NCBI RefSeq assembly: GCF_007109225.1
Contig: NZ_VJZK01000001.1
Location: 937,978 to 1,001,977 of the forward strand
Length of the DNA stretch: 64,000 bases
Origin: Flavobacterium sp. GT3R68
Lineage (GTDB): Bacteria > Bacteroidota > Bacteroidia > Flavobacteriales > Flavobacteriaceae
Direction: 5' to 3'
Shown here: piece after piece, positions 25,973 to 35,182 of the stretch
Position numbering within the stretch: the stretch's first letter is position 1
Layout of the letters: each line of letters opens with the position of its first letter
Notes under the pieces: model-generated
Told to the model about the DNA's origin: nothing
Database searches by the model: none
The model's input: the letters and a program-made list of their open reading frames with translations, nothing else
Translations under genes and position numbers: made by a program

Positions 25973-25980
25973 TACATTTG
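25973..25980 (+). promoter_or_regulatory. -7 element of the metH-metF operon promoter
   Basis: TACATTTG fits TAnnTTTG and lies about 26 bp ahead of the SAM-I riboswitch; no good -33 match is seen about 20 bp upstream. The rest of the 25858-26005 stretch is AT-rich without other signals. Confidence 0.6.
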
Positions 25981-26005
25981 CAGTGTTCATACACACACTG
26001 ATTTT

Positions 26006-26132
26006 GTTATCACGAAAGGCCGAGGGATTAGACCCAATGAAGCCTTAGCAACCCTTTATCCGTAAAGAAGGTGCTAAATTCTACCAAGCAATTGGATAGA
26101 TAACGACAGAATACTTCCTGAGTATTCCCTCG
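26006..26132 (+). promoter_or_regulatory. SAM-I riboswitch (S box) before metH
   Basis: Textbook S-box: P1 GTTATC (26006-26011) with GATAAC (26099-26104), ACGAAAGGC, CGAGGGATTAGACCC, AATGAAGCC, TTAGCAACCC and AAGGTGCTAAATTC. Downstream is a 7-bp hairpin (GAATACT/AGTATTC, 26109-26127) and then CCCTCG (26127-26132), which is complementary to CGAGGG (26021-26026) within the aptamer, a possible alternative pairing. There is no long T run, so control need not be classic termination. SAM would repress metH and metF. Confidence 0.95.
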
Positions 26133-26196
26133 ACTTTTCCTGATTACTTATCGCTATTTTTTGAAGCAGACGGCTTGGGTACTTCAACCAATCCTG

Positions 26197-26268
26197 TTCC
26201 CGCTTTTTGTTGCAATCTTTTATTTTTTAAAGAAAAAAATAAAAGGATTTTCACTTCAATCGGGGCTA
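26197..26268 (+). repeat. Dispersed hairpin repeat, copy 3
   Basis: TTCCCGCT start, inner hairpin CTTTTATTTTTT around AAAG, then GGATT and CTTCAATCGGGGCTA. It has a longer 5' arm (from about 26161). It sits in the transcribed leader between the SAM-I riboswitch and metH. Confidence 0.75.
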
Positions 26269-26314
26269 AAAAATAGATGTATTGAAGTTTTGTAAATTTT
26301 TTAAAGAAAACTAA

Positions 26315-27313
26315 ATGTCAAAAATTCACGACGCGATTAAAAACCGGATATTGATCCTCGATGGAGCGATGGGAACGATGTTGCAGCGCTATAATTTCTC
26401 CGAAGAAGATTTTCGGGGCGAACGTTTCAAAGATTTTCCTCATTCCCTGAAAGGAAATAACGATTTGTTATCACTCACCCAGCCACAGGCGATTCGGGAT
26501 ATCCATGCCCAATATTTTACAGCAGGAGCCGATATTGTAGAGACCAATACTTTCTCGGGAACCACCATCGGTATGGCCGATTATCACCTGGAAGATTTAG
26601 TATATGAACTTAACTACGAATCGGCACGAATTGCCCGTGAAGTAGCAGACGAATTTACCACCAAAAACCCTAATAAACCAAGGTTTGTAGCCGGTTCTAT
26701 CGGACCTACAAACCGAACAGCGAGTATGTCGCCCGACGTAAACGACCCGGGGTACCGCGCTGTCACTTTTGATGATTTGCGGATTGCCTACAAGCAACAA
26801 GTAGAAGCGCTGATCGATGGCGGCAGCGATATTCTGTTAGTGGAAACCATCTTCGATACGCTCAATGCCAAAGCGGCCTTGTTCGCCATTGAAGAAGTAA
26901 AGGAAGATCGAAAAATTGATATTCCAATTATGGTTTCAGGAACCATTACCGATGCTTCCGGAAGAACTCTTTCAGGTCAAACTGTGGAAGCTTTCCTGAT
27001 TTCCATTTCCCATATCCCGTTGTTGAGTGTGGGATTCAATTGTGCTTTGGGTGCCGACCAGCTCAAGCCTTATTTAAAACAATTGGCGCACAATACCTCA
27101 TTCAATATTTCGGCACATCCCAATGCCGGTTTACCCAATGCTTTTGGGCAATACGACCAGACGCCGGCGGAAATGCAGGCACTGATAAAAGAATATTTAG
27201 AAGATAACTTAATCAATATCATCGGTGGTTGCTGCGGAACCAATCCGGAACACATCCGCTTAATAGCAGAAGTCGCCAAAGAATACCAACCGAGAACTTT
27301 AGAAACGATATAA
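26315..27313 (+). CDS. metH: Methionine synthase, homocysteine-binding subunit
   Basis: A 332-residue protein equal to the N-terminal homocysteine S-methyltransferase module of cobalamin-dependent Met[10 protein letters not shown] at residue 16 begins the barrel; the zinc ligands are in GFNCALG and the CC pair of [10 protein letters not shown]. Its stop TAA shares one base with the next start (TAATG), so the two halves of MetH are translationally coupled and presumably associate. The split agrees exactly with the domain boundary of single-chain MetH. Under SAM-I riboswitch control. Confidence 0.95.
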   Translation: MSKIHDAIKNRILILDGAMGTMLQRYNFSEEDFRGERFKDFPHSLKGNNDLLSLTQPQAIRDIHAQYFTAGADIVETNTFSGTTIGMADYHLEDLVYELNYESARIAREVADEFTTKNPNKPRFVAGSIGPTNRTASMSPDVNDPGYRAVTFDDLRIAYKQQVEALIDGGSDILLVETIFDTLNAKAALFAIEEVKEDRKIDIPIMVSGTITDASGRTLSGQTVEAFLISISHIPLLSVGFNCALGADQLKPYLKQLAHNTSFNISAHPNAGLPNAFGQYDQTPAEMQALIKEYLEDNLINIIGGCCGTNPEHIRLIAEVAKEYQPRTLETI

Positions 27314-29994
27314 TGGCAGAAGCTGACTGTAAAAAGTACCTGAAACTTTCAGGATTGGAACCTTTGATTATTACTCCCCAAACGAATTTCGTTAATGTCG
27401 GAGAACGGACCAATGTAACCGGTTCCCGAAAATTCCTTCGTCTGATCAAAGAAGAGCGCTACGACGAAGCGCTTTCTGTAGCCCGTGACCAGGTGGAAGG
27501 CGGCGCGCAAATCATCGATATCAATATGGATGAAGGCATGCTTGACGGCGTGCACGCGATGACGACTTTCCTAAATTTAATTGCGTCTGAACCGGATATT
27601 TCCCGCGTTCCGGTAATGATTGACAGCTCCAAATGGGAAATCATCGAAGCCGGTCTGAAAGTCGCTCAAGGCAAAAGTGTGGTAAATTCCATTTCGTTAA
27701 AAGAAGGAGAAGAAACGTTTATCCATCACGCCAAATTAGTAAAACGCTACGGTGCGGCTGTGATTGTCATGGCATTTGACGAAAAAGGCCAGGCCGATAA
27801 CTACGAACGACGCATCGAAATTTGCAAACGTTCTTATGATATTTTAGTGGATAAAGTAGATTTTCCTGCCGAAGACATTATTTTCGATCCCAATATTTTC
27901 CCGGTGGCCACGGGAATGGATGAACATAAACTGAATGCGCTTGATTTCTTCAGAGCGACCAAATGGATTCGGGAAAATTTGCCATACGCTCATGTTAGTG
28001 GTGGTGTGAGTAATGTCTCGTTTTCTTTCCGTGGCAACGATAAAGTGCGTGAGGCCATGCATTCCGCCTTTTTATACCATGCCATTCAACATGGAATGAC
28101 CATGGGAATCGTCAATCCCGAAATGCTTGAAATCTATGATGAAATCCCAAAAGATTTACTCGAACGCGTCGAAGATGTTTTACTCAATAGGAGAGAAGAT
28201 GCTACCGAAAGATTGCTCGATTTTGCCGAAAATGTAAAAGGCGATGTCAAGAGTACTGAAAAAGCAATCCAAGAGTGGCGTTCGGGAACAATTCAGGAAA
28301 GATTGACGCATTCCTTAGTCAAAGGTATTGATGAATTTATCGAACTGGATATTGAAGAAGCCAGACAAGCGGCATCAAAACCCATCGAAGTTATCGAAAT
28401 CAATCTTATGGCAGGTATGAACGTTGTCGGTGATTTATTCGGAAACGGGAAAATGTTTTTGCCTCAAGTGGTGAAATCTGCAAGGGTAATGAAAAAAGCA
28501 GTAGCGTATCTTTTGCCATTCATCGAATTGGAAAAAGACGGTAAGTCTACCTCTGCCGGAAAAGTCCTGATGGCGACCGTAAAAGGGGATGTTCACGATA
28601 TCGGAAAAAATATTGTAGCGGTGGTTTTGGGCTGCAACAATTACGAAATCATTGATTTAGGGGTAATGGTTTCGCCGGAAAAAATCATCGAAACTGCCAT
28701 CAGAGAAAACGTAGACATCATTGGATTGAGCGGATTGATTACGCCATCACTCGACGAAATGGTGTATCTGGCGAAAGAACTGGACAAACTCAACATCAAA
28801 ATCCCAATAATGATTGGTGGTGCCACAACGTCAAGAGCACATACGGCCGTGAAAATTGCACCCGAATACACCGAAACTGTGGTTCATGTAAACGATGCTT
28901 CACGTGCAGTGACCGTTGCCGGAAATTTATTGAATATTGAAAGTAAAGTAGAATACTCCAAAGCTCTGCGTTCCGAATATGATGAATTACGGGAAGGGTA
29001 TTTAAACAGAAGCCGGGATAAAAATTTCCTGACCATTGAAGAGGCGAGACTCAATAAACTAAAATTGGATTGGGAAAATTTCACTCCGGTAAAACCGAAT
29101 TTCATCGGAACAAAAACCATTGAAGTCAGTATAGAAACTTTAGTCCCTTATATCGATTGGACACCATTCTTCAGGACGTGGGAATTATTCGGAAAATACC
29201 CAGCCATCTTAAATGATGAGGTTGTGGGTGAACAGGCAAAAGACGTTTTTAAAGATGCGCAGCAAATGCTGGCTGTGATTTTGAAAGAAAATAAACTTTC
29301 GGCTAAAGGGATTTACGGTATTTTCCCGGCGAACCAAATCAACGATGACGACATTGAATTATCAGATGCAAACGGAAAAAAATTACACACATTTTTGACC
29401 TTACGCCAGCAATCACAGAAAACCAAAGGAGCTTGTAACTTGGCTTTAGCCGATTTCATAGCGCCAAAAGACACCGGGAAAACGGATTATATGGGCGCGT
29501 TTTGCGTCACGACCGGTTTCGGTGTGGATGAATGGGCAGCCGAATTTGAGAAAAATCTAGATGATTATAATTCAATAATGGTCAAAGCACTCGCCGACCG
29601 TTTAGCCGAAGCTTTTGCGGAATACCTGCATGAAAAAATACGGACAGAAATCTGGGGCTACGCTTCCGAGGAACATCTTTCCAAACAGGATCTGATTGAA
29701 GAAGAATATAAAGGGATTCGTCCCGCGCCTGGTTATCCTGCCTGTCCCGATCATTTGGAAAAACCGACCATCTGGAAATTATTAAATGTGGAAGAGCAAA
29801 TCGGTGTGAAACTTACAGAAAGTATGGCGATGTGGCCCGCTTCATCGGTTTCAGGATATTATTTCGGAAATCCGCAGAGCAAATACTTCGGTTTGGGAAA
29901 AATCAAGGAGGATCAGGTAATCGATTATGCCAAACGAAGAAATATTCCAACCGAAACGGCCAAAAAATGGCTCAATCCTAACATTGCCGATTAA
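27313..29994 (+). CDS. metH: Methionine synthase, folate/cobalamin/activation subunit
   Basis: An 893-residue protein holding the remaining MetH modules: pterin-binding (about 15-300; [16 protein letters not shown]), cobalamin cap (about 330-410), B12-binding Rossmann domain with lower-ligand H428 in GDVHDIGK, and the SAM-dependent reactivation domain (about 590-893; [17 protein letters not shown] near the end). The open frame extends 28 codons further upstream, but those overlap the previous gene; the ATG at 27313 gives TAATG coupling and a proper domain start. It needs vitamin B12. Confidence 0.96.
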   Translation: MAEADCKKYLKLSGLEPLIITPQTNFVNVGERTNVTGSRKFLRLIKEERYDEALSVARDQVEGGAQIIDINMDEGMLDGVHAMTTFLNLIASEPDISRVPVMIDSSKWEIIEAGLKVAQGKSVVNSISLKEGEETFIHHAKLVKRYGAAVIVMAFDEKGQADNYERRIEICKRSYDILVDKVDFPAEDIIFDPNIFPVATGMDEHKLNALDFFRATKWIRENLPYAHVSGGVSNVSFSFRGNDKVREAMHSAFLYHAIQHGMTMGIVNPEMLEIYDEIPKDLLERVEDVLLNRREDATERLLDFAENVKGDVKSTEKAIQEWRSGTIQERLTHSLVKGIDEFIELDIEEARQAASKPIEVIEINLMAGMNVVGDLFGNGKMFLPQVVKSARVMKKAVAYLLPFIELEKDGKSTSAGKVLMATVKGDVHDIGKNIVAVVLGCNNYEIIDLGVMVSPEKIIETAIRENVDIIGLSGLITPSLDEMVYLAKELDKLNIKIPIMIGGATTSRAHTAVKIAPEYTETVVHVNDASRAVTVAGNLLNIESKVEYSKALRSEYDELREGYLNRSRDKNFLTIEEARLNKLKLDWENFTPVKPNFIGTKTIEVSIETLVPYIDWTPFFRTWELFGKYPAILNDEVVGEQAKDVFKDAQQMLAVILKENKLSAKGIYGIFPANQINDDDIELSDANGKKLHTFLTLRQQSQKTKGACNLALADFIAPKDTGKTDYMGAFCVTTGFGVDEWAAEFEKNLDDYNSIMVKALADRLAEAFAEYLHEKIRTEIWGYASEEHLSKQDLIEEEYKGIRPAPGYPACPDHLEKPTIWKLLNVEEQIGVKLTESMAMWPASSVSGYYFGNPQSKYFGLGKIKEDQVIDYAKRRNIPTETAKKWLNPNIAD

Positions 29995-30025
29995 ATTTCA
30001 ATTTTAAAATAAAACAATTACTTAA

Positions 30026-30982
30026 ATGAAAGTAACGCAACATATAGAAAATGCAAAGGGGAAATCACTATTCTCTTTTGAAATATTACCTCCCTTAAAA
30101 GGACAAAACATACAATCTATTTTCGACAGCATCGATCCGTTGATGGAATTCAATCCGCCTTTCATAGATGTAACCTATCACCGGGAAGAATTTGAATTCA
30201 AGGAATTACCAAGTGGTTTATTGGAGAAAAAAATCGTCAAAAAACGCCCGGGAACTGTTGGGATATGTGCTGCCATTCAAAATAAATACCAGGTTGATGC
30301 GATTCCTCACATCCTTTGTGGCGGTTTTACCAAAGAAGACACGGAGAATTTCCTGATTGATATCGACTTTTTGGGCATTCAAAATGTAGTGGCGCTTCGC
30401 GGGGATGCCATCAAAAGCGAAACATATTTCAAGGCGGAAAAGGGGGGCCATCTGTATGCATCCGATTTGGTATCCCAAATATCAAATCTGAACAATGGCG
30501 TGTATTTAGATGCTGATTTACAAAATTCGTGCAGAACTGATTTTTGCATTGGTGTCGCCGGTTATCCCGAAAAACATATAGAAGCTCCCAGTCTGGATAG
30601 TGACATTCATTTTTTAAAGAAAAAAATCAAACATGGCGCAGAATACATCATCACTCAGATGTTTTTCGACAATCAAAAATATTTCGATTTTGTGGCAAAA
30701 TGCAGGGCTGCAGGAATTACGGTTCCCATTATTCCCGGATTAAAACCCATCGCCACCAAAAAACAACTGAATTTAATTCCACATCGTTTTAGTGTAGAAT
30801 TACCGGATGATCTGATTATGGAAGTCGTTCGTGCAACCGATGCAGAAGCGGTAAATCAGATTGGGATTGAATGGTGTATCAACCAAAGCAAGGAATTGAT
30901 AAAAGCAGGAATTCCCGTATTGCATTACTACTCAATGGGTAAATCCCAAAACATAAAACAAATAGCGCAGTCCATATTCTAA
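30026..30982 (+). CDS. metF: Methylenetetrahydrofolate reductase
   Basis: A 318-residue flavoenzyme reducing 5,10-methylene-THF to 5-methyl-THF, the methyl donor for MetH. FSFEILPP near residue 16 contains the catalytic Glu; VALRGD near 127, GVAGYPEKH near 180 and ITQMFFDNQKYFDF near 214 are family motifs. It lies 31 bp after the MetH subunit gene and should share the SAM-I-controlled transcript. Confidence 0.96.
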   Translation: MKVTQHIENAKGKSLFSFEILPPLKGQNIQSIFDSIDPLMEFNPPFIDVTYHREEFEFKELPSGLLEKKIVKKRPGTVGICAAIQNKYQVDAIPHILCGGFTKEDTENFLIDIDFLGIQNVVALRGDAIKSETYFKAEKGGHLYASDLVSQISNLNNGVYLDADLQNSCRTDFCIGVAGYPEKHIEAPSLDSDIHFLKKKIKHGAEYIITQMFFDNQKYFDFVAKCRAAGITVPIIPGLKPIATKKQLNLIPHRFSVELPDDLIMEVVRATDAEAVNQIGIEWCINQSKELIKAGIPVLHYYSMGKSQNIKQIAQSIF

Positions 30983-31014
30983 AAAAGAATATATTTGCGG
31001 CTTTAATTGGTCAG

Positions 31015-32103
31015 ATGAGAGTTTATTTAACGGGAGTATTGTTGTTGTTTTTCGGATTCGTTTCAGCGCAGGAATTTAACGATTCCAATGCTTTTGATGT
31101 GAATTATTTCACAGGAAATGTAATGCGACATGCACCGGATTTATCGCATTTGATAACCGGTCATCCCGAGGCCGTAATGTTTAGTTTTTCGAAAGAGACA
31201 CATGGGAAAGAAGAATGGCATGCTATTTATAATTATCCGGATTATGGCGCTTATTTTTTATACCAGGATTTAAAGAATGAATATTTGGGACAATGCTATG
31301 CACTGGGTGGGCACTATAATTTTTATTTCCTGAAAAGAAAGCTGATGGTAAAAATAGCGGAAGGAATTGCAATGACTACCAATCCTCATGATAATATAAC
31401 CAACAGTAAAAACAACGCATTTGGTTCCAAAATCATGGCCAATACCGATTTCGTCGTGAATTATAAGAAGGAAAATCTGATTGACAGATTTGGTATTCAG
31501 GCGGGATTTGTCTTTACGCATTTTTCCAACGGAAGAATTAAATCACCAAACAGCGGAATAAATACGTACAATATCAATTTTGGAATTAACTATAATTTTG
31601 GCAAGATTCAGCAAAATGCACCGGATACCATTTTTAACAGAGTAAAATTTACACAACCTATTAAATACAATTTCGTCCTGAGAACCGGAATTAATGAGAG
31701 TCCTATAATTGGTAGCGGAACGCATACTTTCTACCATATTGGATTGTATGCAGACAAACGCTTGGGCAGAAAAAGTGCAGTACAATTTGGGACCGAACTT
31801 TTTTTAACCAATTCTTTTAAAGATTTTATCAAGTACCAAGCTGTAGCTTATGAAAATGTAGATCCAAATACCGATTATAAAAGAATAGGAGTATTTATTG
31901 GTCACGAACTGTTCATCAACAAAATTTCGCTGGAAGCACAAGTGGGATATTATGTATACCAGCCTTACAAATATGATATCCCGGTTTATGACAGATTGGG
32001 AATGAAATATTATATCAGCGATAAATTTTTTACTGGCGTGTCCATTAAGACCCACGGATTTTTAGCGGAAGCATTAGAGTTTGCAATTGGAGCACGATTA
32101 TAA
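31015..32103 (+). CDS. PagL-like acyloxyacyl hydrolase / lipid A deacylase family protein
   Basis: A 362-residue exported outer-membrane barrel with a signal peptide ending FVSAQ (residue 19). The PagL active-site pattern is visible as H169 and S171 in THFSNG, with PNSGIN shortly after. It resembles proteins annotated as acyloxyacyl hydrolase in Flavobacteriaceae, about twice the size of Pseudomonas PagL. If active it would trim lipid A acyl chains. A TATATTTG at 30990-30997 just upstream suggests its own promoter after metF; the DUF2807 lipoprotein gene follows by 9 bp. Confidence 0.78.
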   Translation: MRVYLTGVLLLFFGFVSAQEFNDSNAFDVNYFTGNVMRHAPDLSHLITGHPEAVMFSFSKETHGKEEWHAIYNYPDYGAYFLYQDLKNEYLGQCYALGGHYNFYFLKRKLMVKIAEGIAMTTNPHDNITNSKNNAFGSKIMANTDFVVNYKKENLIDRFGIQAGFVFTHFSNGRIKSPNSGINTYNINFGINYNFGKIQQNAPDTIFNRVKFTQPIKYNFVLRTGINESPIIGSGTHTFYHIGLYADKRLGRKSAVQFGTELFLTNSFKDFIKYQAVAYENVDPNTDYKRIGVFIGHELFINKISLEAQVGYYVYQPYKYDIPVYDRLGMKYYISDKFFTGVSIKTHGFLAEALEFAIGARL

Positions 32104-32112
32104 TTATTATAT

Positions 32113-32865
32113 ATGAAAAAAATACTACCCGTAATTGCATTATTATTTTTGATTTTAGGTTGTTCCAAACCTGGTGACTGTGTGGAATCAACCGGACCGA
32201 TAACTTCCAAAGAATATGGTGTTCCGGAAGGAACTAACTTTGATAAAATAATTGTTTATCCCGGCATTGCACTTGTGGTCGCCGAAGGGCCTTATAAAAT
32301 CGAGGTAAAAACGGGTGAGAATTTAATCGACGATATCGAAGTAAAAATCGTCGATGGATTATTGTCCTTACGCGATAATACTACGTGTAATTGGGTCCGT
32401 GAATACGGACAGACGACGGTCTATGTAACAGCCCCTGATATTATTGAATTGCACTCCAAAACCGAAAAAACCATTTCATCTAATGGTGTCCTGACTTTTC
32501 CAATATTGCGTTTGTTCTCTATGGATTTAACTGATGGTGCAGGAACCGGAGATTTTAATATTCAGGTCAATAATGTGCAGACAGTTATAGAAAACAACAA
32601 TGTTGCCCGATACTATATCTCAGGGCAAACTAATCAGGTATTGCTGAATTTTTATGATGGAAATGGTCGTTTTATGGGCCAAAATTTAACTGCCAAATGG
32701 ATTAAAGTTTTTCACCGGGGTTCCAATGATATGATTGTGAAGCCTGTGGATAGTATTACGGGAAAAATGGTCAGTACCGGAAATATAATCCTAAAAAGCA
32801 CACTTCCCACTGATGGGATGAAAGTCAAAGAACTGTACCACGGACGCGTCATTTATAACCAATAG
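32113..32865 (+). CDS. DUF2807 (head GIN) lipoprotein
   Basis: A 250-residue lipoprotein with lipobox LILGC (Cys17). The mature part is a beta-helix-like DUF2807 (putative auto-transporter adhesin, head GIN) domain, with repeats such as FDKIIVYPGIALVV, IELHSKTEKTISSN and NDMIVKPVDSITG. It lies 9 bp after the PagL-like gene, likely one operon. Function unknown; surface or periplasmic. Confidence 0.85.
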   Translation: MKKILPVIALLFLILGCSKPGDCVESTGPITSKEYGVPEGTNFDKIIVYPGIALVVAEGPYKIEVKTGENLIDDIEVKIVDGLLSLRDNTTCNWVREYGQTTVYVTAPDIIELHSKTEKTISSNGVLTFPILRLFSMDLTDGAGTGDFNIQVNNVQTVIENNNVARYYISGQTNQVLLNFYDGNGRFMGQNLTAKWIKVFHRGSNDMIVKPVDSITGKMVSTGNIILKSTLPTDGMKVKELYHGRVIYNQ

Positions 32866-32876
32866 TTCTCTCAGAA

Positions 32877-33779
32877 TTACTTCTTCTTGGTCATTTCCCT
32901 GAAAAGGGTTTCCAGGTTTTTGTTTTTCTGATTCAGCTGCAAGGTTTTGAGTCCATTGTCATGAGCGAAATCAAAAACCACAGGACGCATATCCTTATCG
33001 GAAGAGAATGTCAATTCCCAAACCATATCGTGCACGTTTTTGTATGATTTTAAATGAGGTATTCTTGCAATAAATTCTTCTTCGATTTTAAAATCAAATT
33101 CCACTTCAATAATCTGTTCTTTTTCAGCGGATATCAGGTTGTCCAGTTTTTTATCAGTGACGATTTTTCCGTTATTGATGATAATCACCCGGTCGCAAAT
33201 CGCTTCGACTTCCTGCATGATATGTGTGGACAGAAAAACAGTTTTGTCTTTCCCAACATTCTTAATCACATTCCTGATTTCAACCAATTGATTCGGATCC
33301 AGACCTGTGGTCGGTTCATCCAGAATCAAAACATCCGGATTGTGCAGTAAAGCATTCGCCAAACCCACACGCTGACGGTATCCTTTGGACAATTGTCCTA
33401 TTTTTTTATGGCTTTCAGAAGTCAAACCGGTCAACTCGATCACTTCTTCAATACGGGATTTTGCCACTTTATAAACATCGGCATTAAAGGCCAAATATTC
33501 ACGGACATACAAATCAAGATATAACGGATTGTGTTCCGGCAAATAACCAACAGACAGCTGAACGGATTTTTGTTGTGCAGTCACGTCAAAGTTGTTGACG
33601 CTCGCCACACCTTCATCGGCGATGATATACGTTGTTAAAATTTTCATCAAGGTGGATTTTCCGGCACCGTTTGGCCCCAGGAAACCAACAATTTCTCCCC
33701 TATTTACAGAAAAAGAAATGTTGTCCAATGCTTTTTGGGCACCGTAACTCTTGGAAATATTCTTAACATCAATTGACAT
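32877..33779 (-). CDS. gldA: ABC transporter ATP-binding protein GldA
   Basis: A 300-residue ABC ATPase. Walker A GPNGAGKST at about residue 37, signature LSKGYRQRVG near 126, Walker B VLILDEPTTGLD near 148, and a C-terminal extension (about 220-300) typical of GldA. Sequence and length match the gliding-motility-associated ATPase of Flavobacterium, which works with GldF and GldG; neither partner gene is in this window, which is the usual separate location of gldA. Loss of this ABC system affects gliding only in some species, so a motile organism is suggested but not proven. Confidence 0.88.
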   Translation of the reverse strand: MSIDVKNISKSYGAQKALDNISFSVNRGEIVGFLGPNGAGKSTLMKILTTYIIADEGVASVNNFDVTAQQKSVQLSVGYLPEHNPLYLDLYVREYLAFNADVYKVAKSRIEEVIELTGLTSESHKKIGQLSKGYRQRVGLANALLHNPDVLILDEPTTGLDPNQLVEIRNVIKNVGKDKTVFLSTHIMQEVEAICDRVIIINNGKIVTDKKLDNLISAEKEQIIEVEFDFKIEEEFIARIPHLKSYKNVHDMVWELTFSSDKDMRPVVFDFAHDNGLKTLQLNQKNKNLETLFREMTKKK

Positions 33780-33795
33780 AATTCAGGATTTGAAG

Positions 33796-33803
33796 CAAAA
33801 GTA
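33796..33803 (-). promoter_or_regulatory. -7 element of gldA promoter
   Basis: Minus-strand TACTTTTG fits TAnnTTTG and lies 16 bp from the gldA start codon; no convincing -33 element is seen. Confidence 0.45.
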
Positions 33804-33858
33804 ACAAAATAAATGATTGAATTATGACTGAAAAACACGAATTAAAAATCCAATTTTT

Positions 33859-33866
33859 TATATTTG
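33859..33866 (+). promoter_or_regulatory. -7 element of the aromatic leader promoter
   Basis: TATATTTG fits TAnnTTTG and ends 5 bp before the leader peptide ATG, so the transcript would begin at or within a few bases of the start codon (a leaderless message). No clear -33 TTG. Confidence 0.5.
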
Positions 33867-33871
33867 CAGGA

Positions 33872-33955
33872 ATGACATCGAATAAACAAAATATCTGGAA
33901 CAATTCTCTTTGGTCTGCTTGGAAAAGCAGCAGGGATTGTCATGTCGTTATTTAA
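33872..33955 (+). CDS. Three-tryptophan leader peptide
   Basis: A 27-residue frame with Trp codons at 33896, 33911 and 33920 (pattern I-W-N-N-S-L-W-S-A-W-K). Its later codons contain GGGATT (33933-33938), complementary to AATCCC (33983-33988), the left arm of the terminator downstream; GT and AC can extend the pairing with one bulge. A ribosome held at the first two Trp codons leaves this free as an antiterminator; one at the TAA covers it. This is the trp-operon type of attenuator placed before DAHP synthase. Confidence 0.72.
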   Translation: MTSNKQNIWNNSLWSAWKSSRDCHVVI

Positions 33956-33981
33956 TTGAAATTAAATAGAAACGAAAATAC

Positions 33982-34011
33982 AAATCCCGGTCTCGCATCG
34001 GGATTTTTTTT
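33982..34011 (+). terminator. Attenuator terminator before DAHP synthase
   Basis: AAATCCCG (33982-33989) pairs with CGGGATTT (33999-34006) and is followed by a T run. It stands 48 bp ahead of the structural gene, so transcription must pass it. Confidence 0.85.
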
Positions 34012-34059
34012 GCTCCCAACCAAAGGGCAAAAACCTTAATTTTGTAACAAACAACAACT

Positions 34060-35142
34060 ATGGAAAATAGTAAAGCATTGGGAACCTGGTTAGACGATTT
34101 CAAACTATCGCATCCAATAGTAATAGCGGGGCCTTGCAGCGCGGAAACCGAAGAACAGGTTTTGAAAATTGCACACGAATTGAAGGATTCGGATGTCAGT
34201 ATTTTCAGGGCCGGTATCTGGAAACCAAGAACCCGTCCGGGCGGTTTTGAAGGCGTGGGTGCCATCGGATTAAAATGGCTTCAAAAAGCGAAAGCCGAAA
34301 CAGGTCTGTTGATGGGAGTCGAAGTAGCCAATGCTGCACACGTAAAATTGGCGTTGGAACACGACATCGATATGCTGTGGATTGGCGCGCGCACTACCGT
34401 GAATCCGTTTGCGGTTCAGGAAATAGCTGATGCTTTGCAAAATACCGATAAAATAGTTTTGGTAAAAAACCCGGTAAATCCCGATTTAGCACTATGGATA
34501 GGTGGCGTAGAACGCCTGTATAATGCTGGAATCAAAAAATTAGGGGTTATTCACAGGGGATTTTCAACCTACGAAAAAACAAAATACAGAAACATACCTG
34601 AATGGCAGATTGCGATTGAATTACAAAACCGATTCCCGGATTTGCCATTGATTTGCGATCCGTCACATATTTCCGGAAAACGTGATATGATTTTGGAGGT
34701 TTCCCAGCAGGCATTGGACTTAAACTATGATGGATTGATGGTCGAAACCCATATTGACCCCGATCATGCTTGGAGTGATGCCGCCCAACAGGTAACTCCG
34801 GCCGCACTGAAACAAATATTTTCCGATTTGAAAATCCGGAATGTAGGAGTAGAGGAAGCTGATTTTAATCAAAAACTGGCTCGTCTTCGTATCGAAATTG
34901 ATGATTTTGACACCAAATTGGTGGATATATTGGGCAAAAGAATGCAGGTTTCCAATAAAATTGGGGCGCTCAAGAAAGAAAAAAATGTTGCTGTTCTTCA
35001 AAGTAAACGGTGGAACGAGATATTGGGAAAAATGATACTGGAGGGCGAACAAAAGGAATTGAGTGAGGAATTTATTTTAAAAATCTTCAAGGCGATCCAC
35101 CAAGAAAGCATTGTGCATCAGGAAAGAGTGATTAACAAGTAG
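34060..35142 (+). CDS. Bifunctional DAHP synthase / chorismate mutase (type II)
   Basis: A 360-residue fusion. Residues about 10-255 are a KDPG/Neu-type DAHP synthase (GPCSAE near 27, RAGIWKPRTRPG near 50, DPSHISGKRD near 201) making the first shikimate-pathway intermediate. Residues about 268-350 are an AroQ-type chorismate mutase (RIEIDDFDTKLVDILGKR, VSNKIGALKKEK), leading to prephenate. In related fusions the mutase part also senses prephenate. Preceded by a Trp leader peptide and terminator, implying control by tryptophan supply. Confidence 0.95.
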   Translation: MENSKALGTWLDDFKLSHPIVIAGPCSAETEEQVLKIAHELKDSDVSIFRAGIWKPRTRPGGFEGVGAIGLKWLQKAKAETGLLMGVEVANAAHVKLALEHDIDMLWIGARTTVNPFAVQEIADALQNTDKIVLVKNPVNPDLALWIGGVERLYNAGIKKLGVIHRGFSTYEKTKYRNIPEWQIAIELQNRFPDLPLICDPSHISGKRDMILEVSQQALDLNYDGLMVETHIDPDHAWSDAAQQVTPAALKQIFSDLKIRNVGVEEADFNQKLARLRIEIDDFDTKLVDILGKRMQVSNKIGALKKEKNVAVLQSKRWNEILGKMILEGEQKELSEEFILKIFKAIHQESIVHQERVINK

Positions 35143-35170
35143 TATATTCTGAATTTTAGACAAAACCATT

Positions 35171-35178
35171 TATCTTTG
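35171..35178 (+). promoter_or_regulatory. -7 element before rsgA
   Basis: TATCTTTG lies only 4 bp before the rsgA ATG, so a transcript from it would be leaderless or nearly so. It may instead be a chance match, with rsgA read from upstream; the gap from the DAHP synthase stop is 40 bp and holds no terminator. Confidence 0.4.
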
Positions 35179-35182
35179 CTGC

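Noticed and set aside
26109..26140. Hairpin after the SAM-I aptamer as an intrinsic terminator
   Set aside because: The stem is only 7 bp and is followed by CCTCGACTTTTCC rather than a T run, so it is listed as part of the expression platform, not as a terminator.
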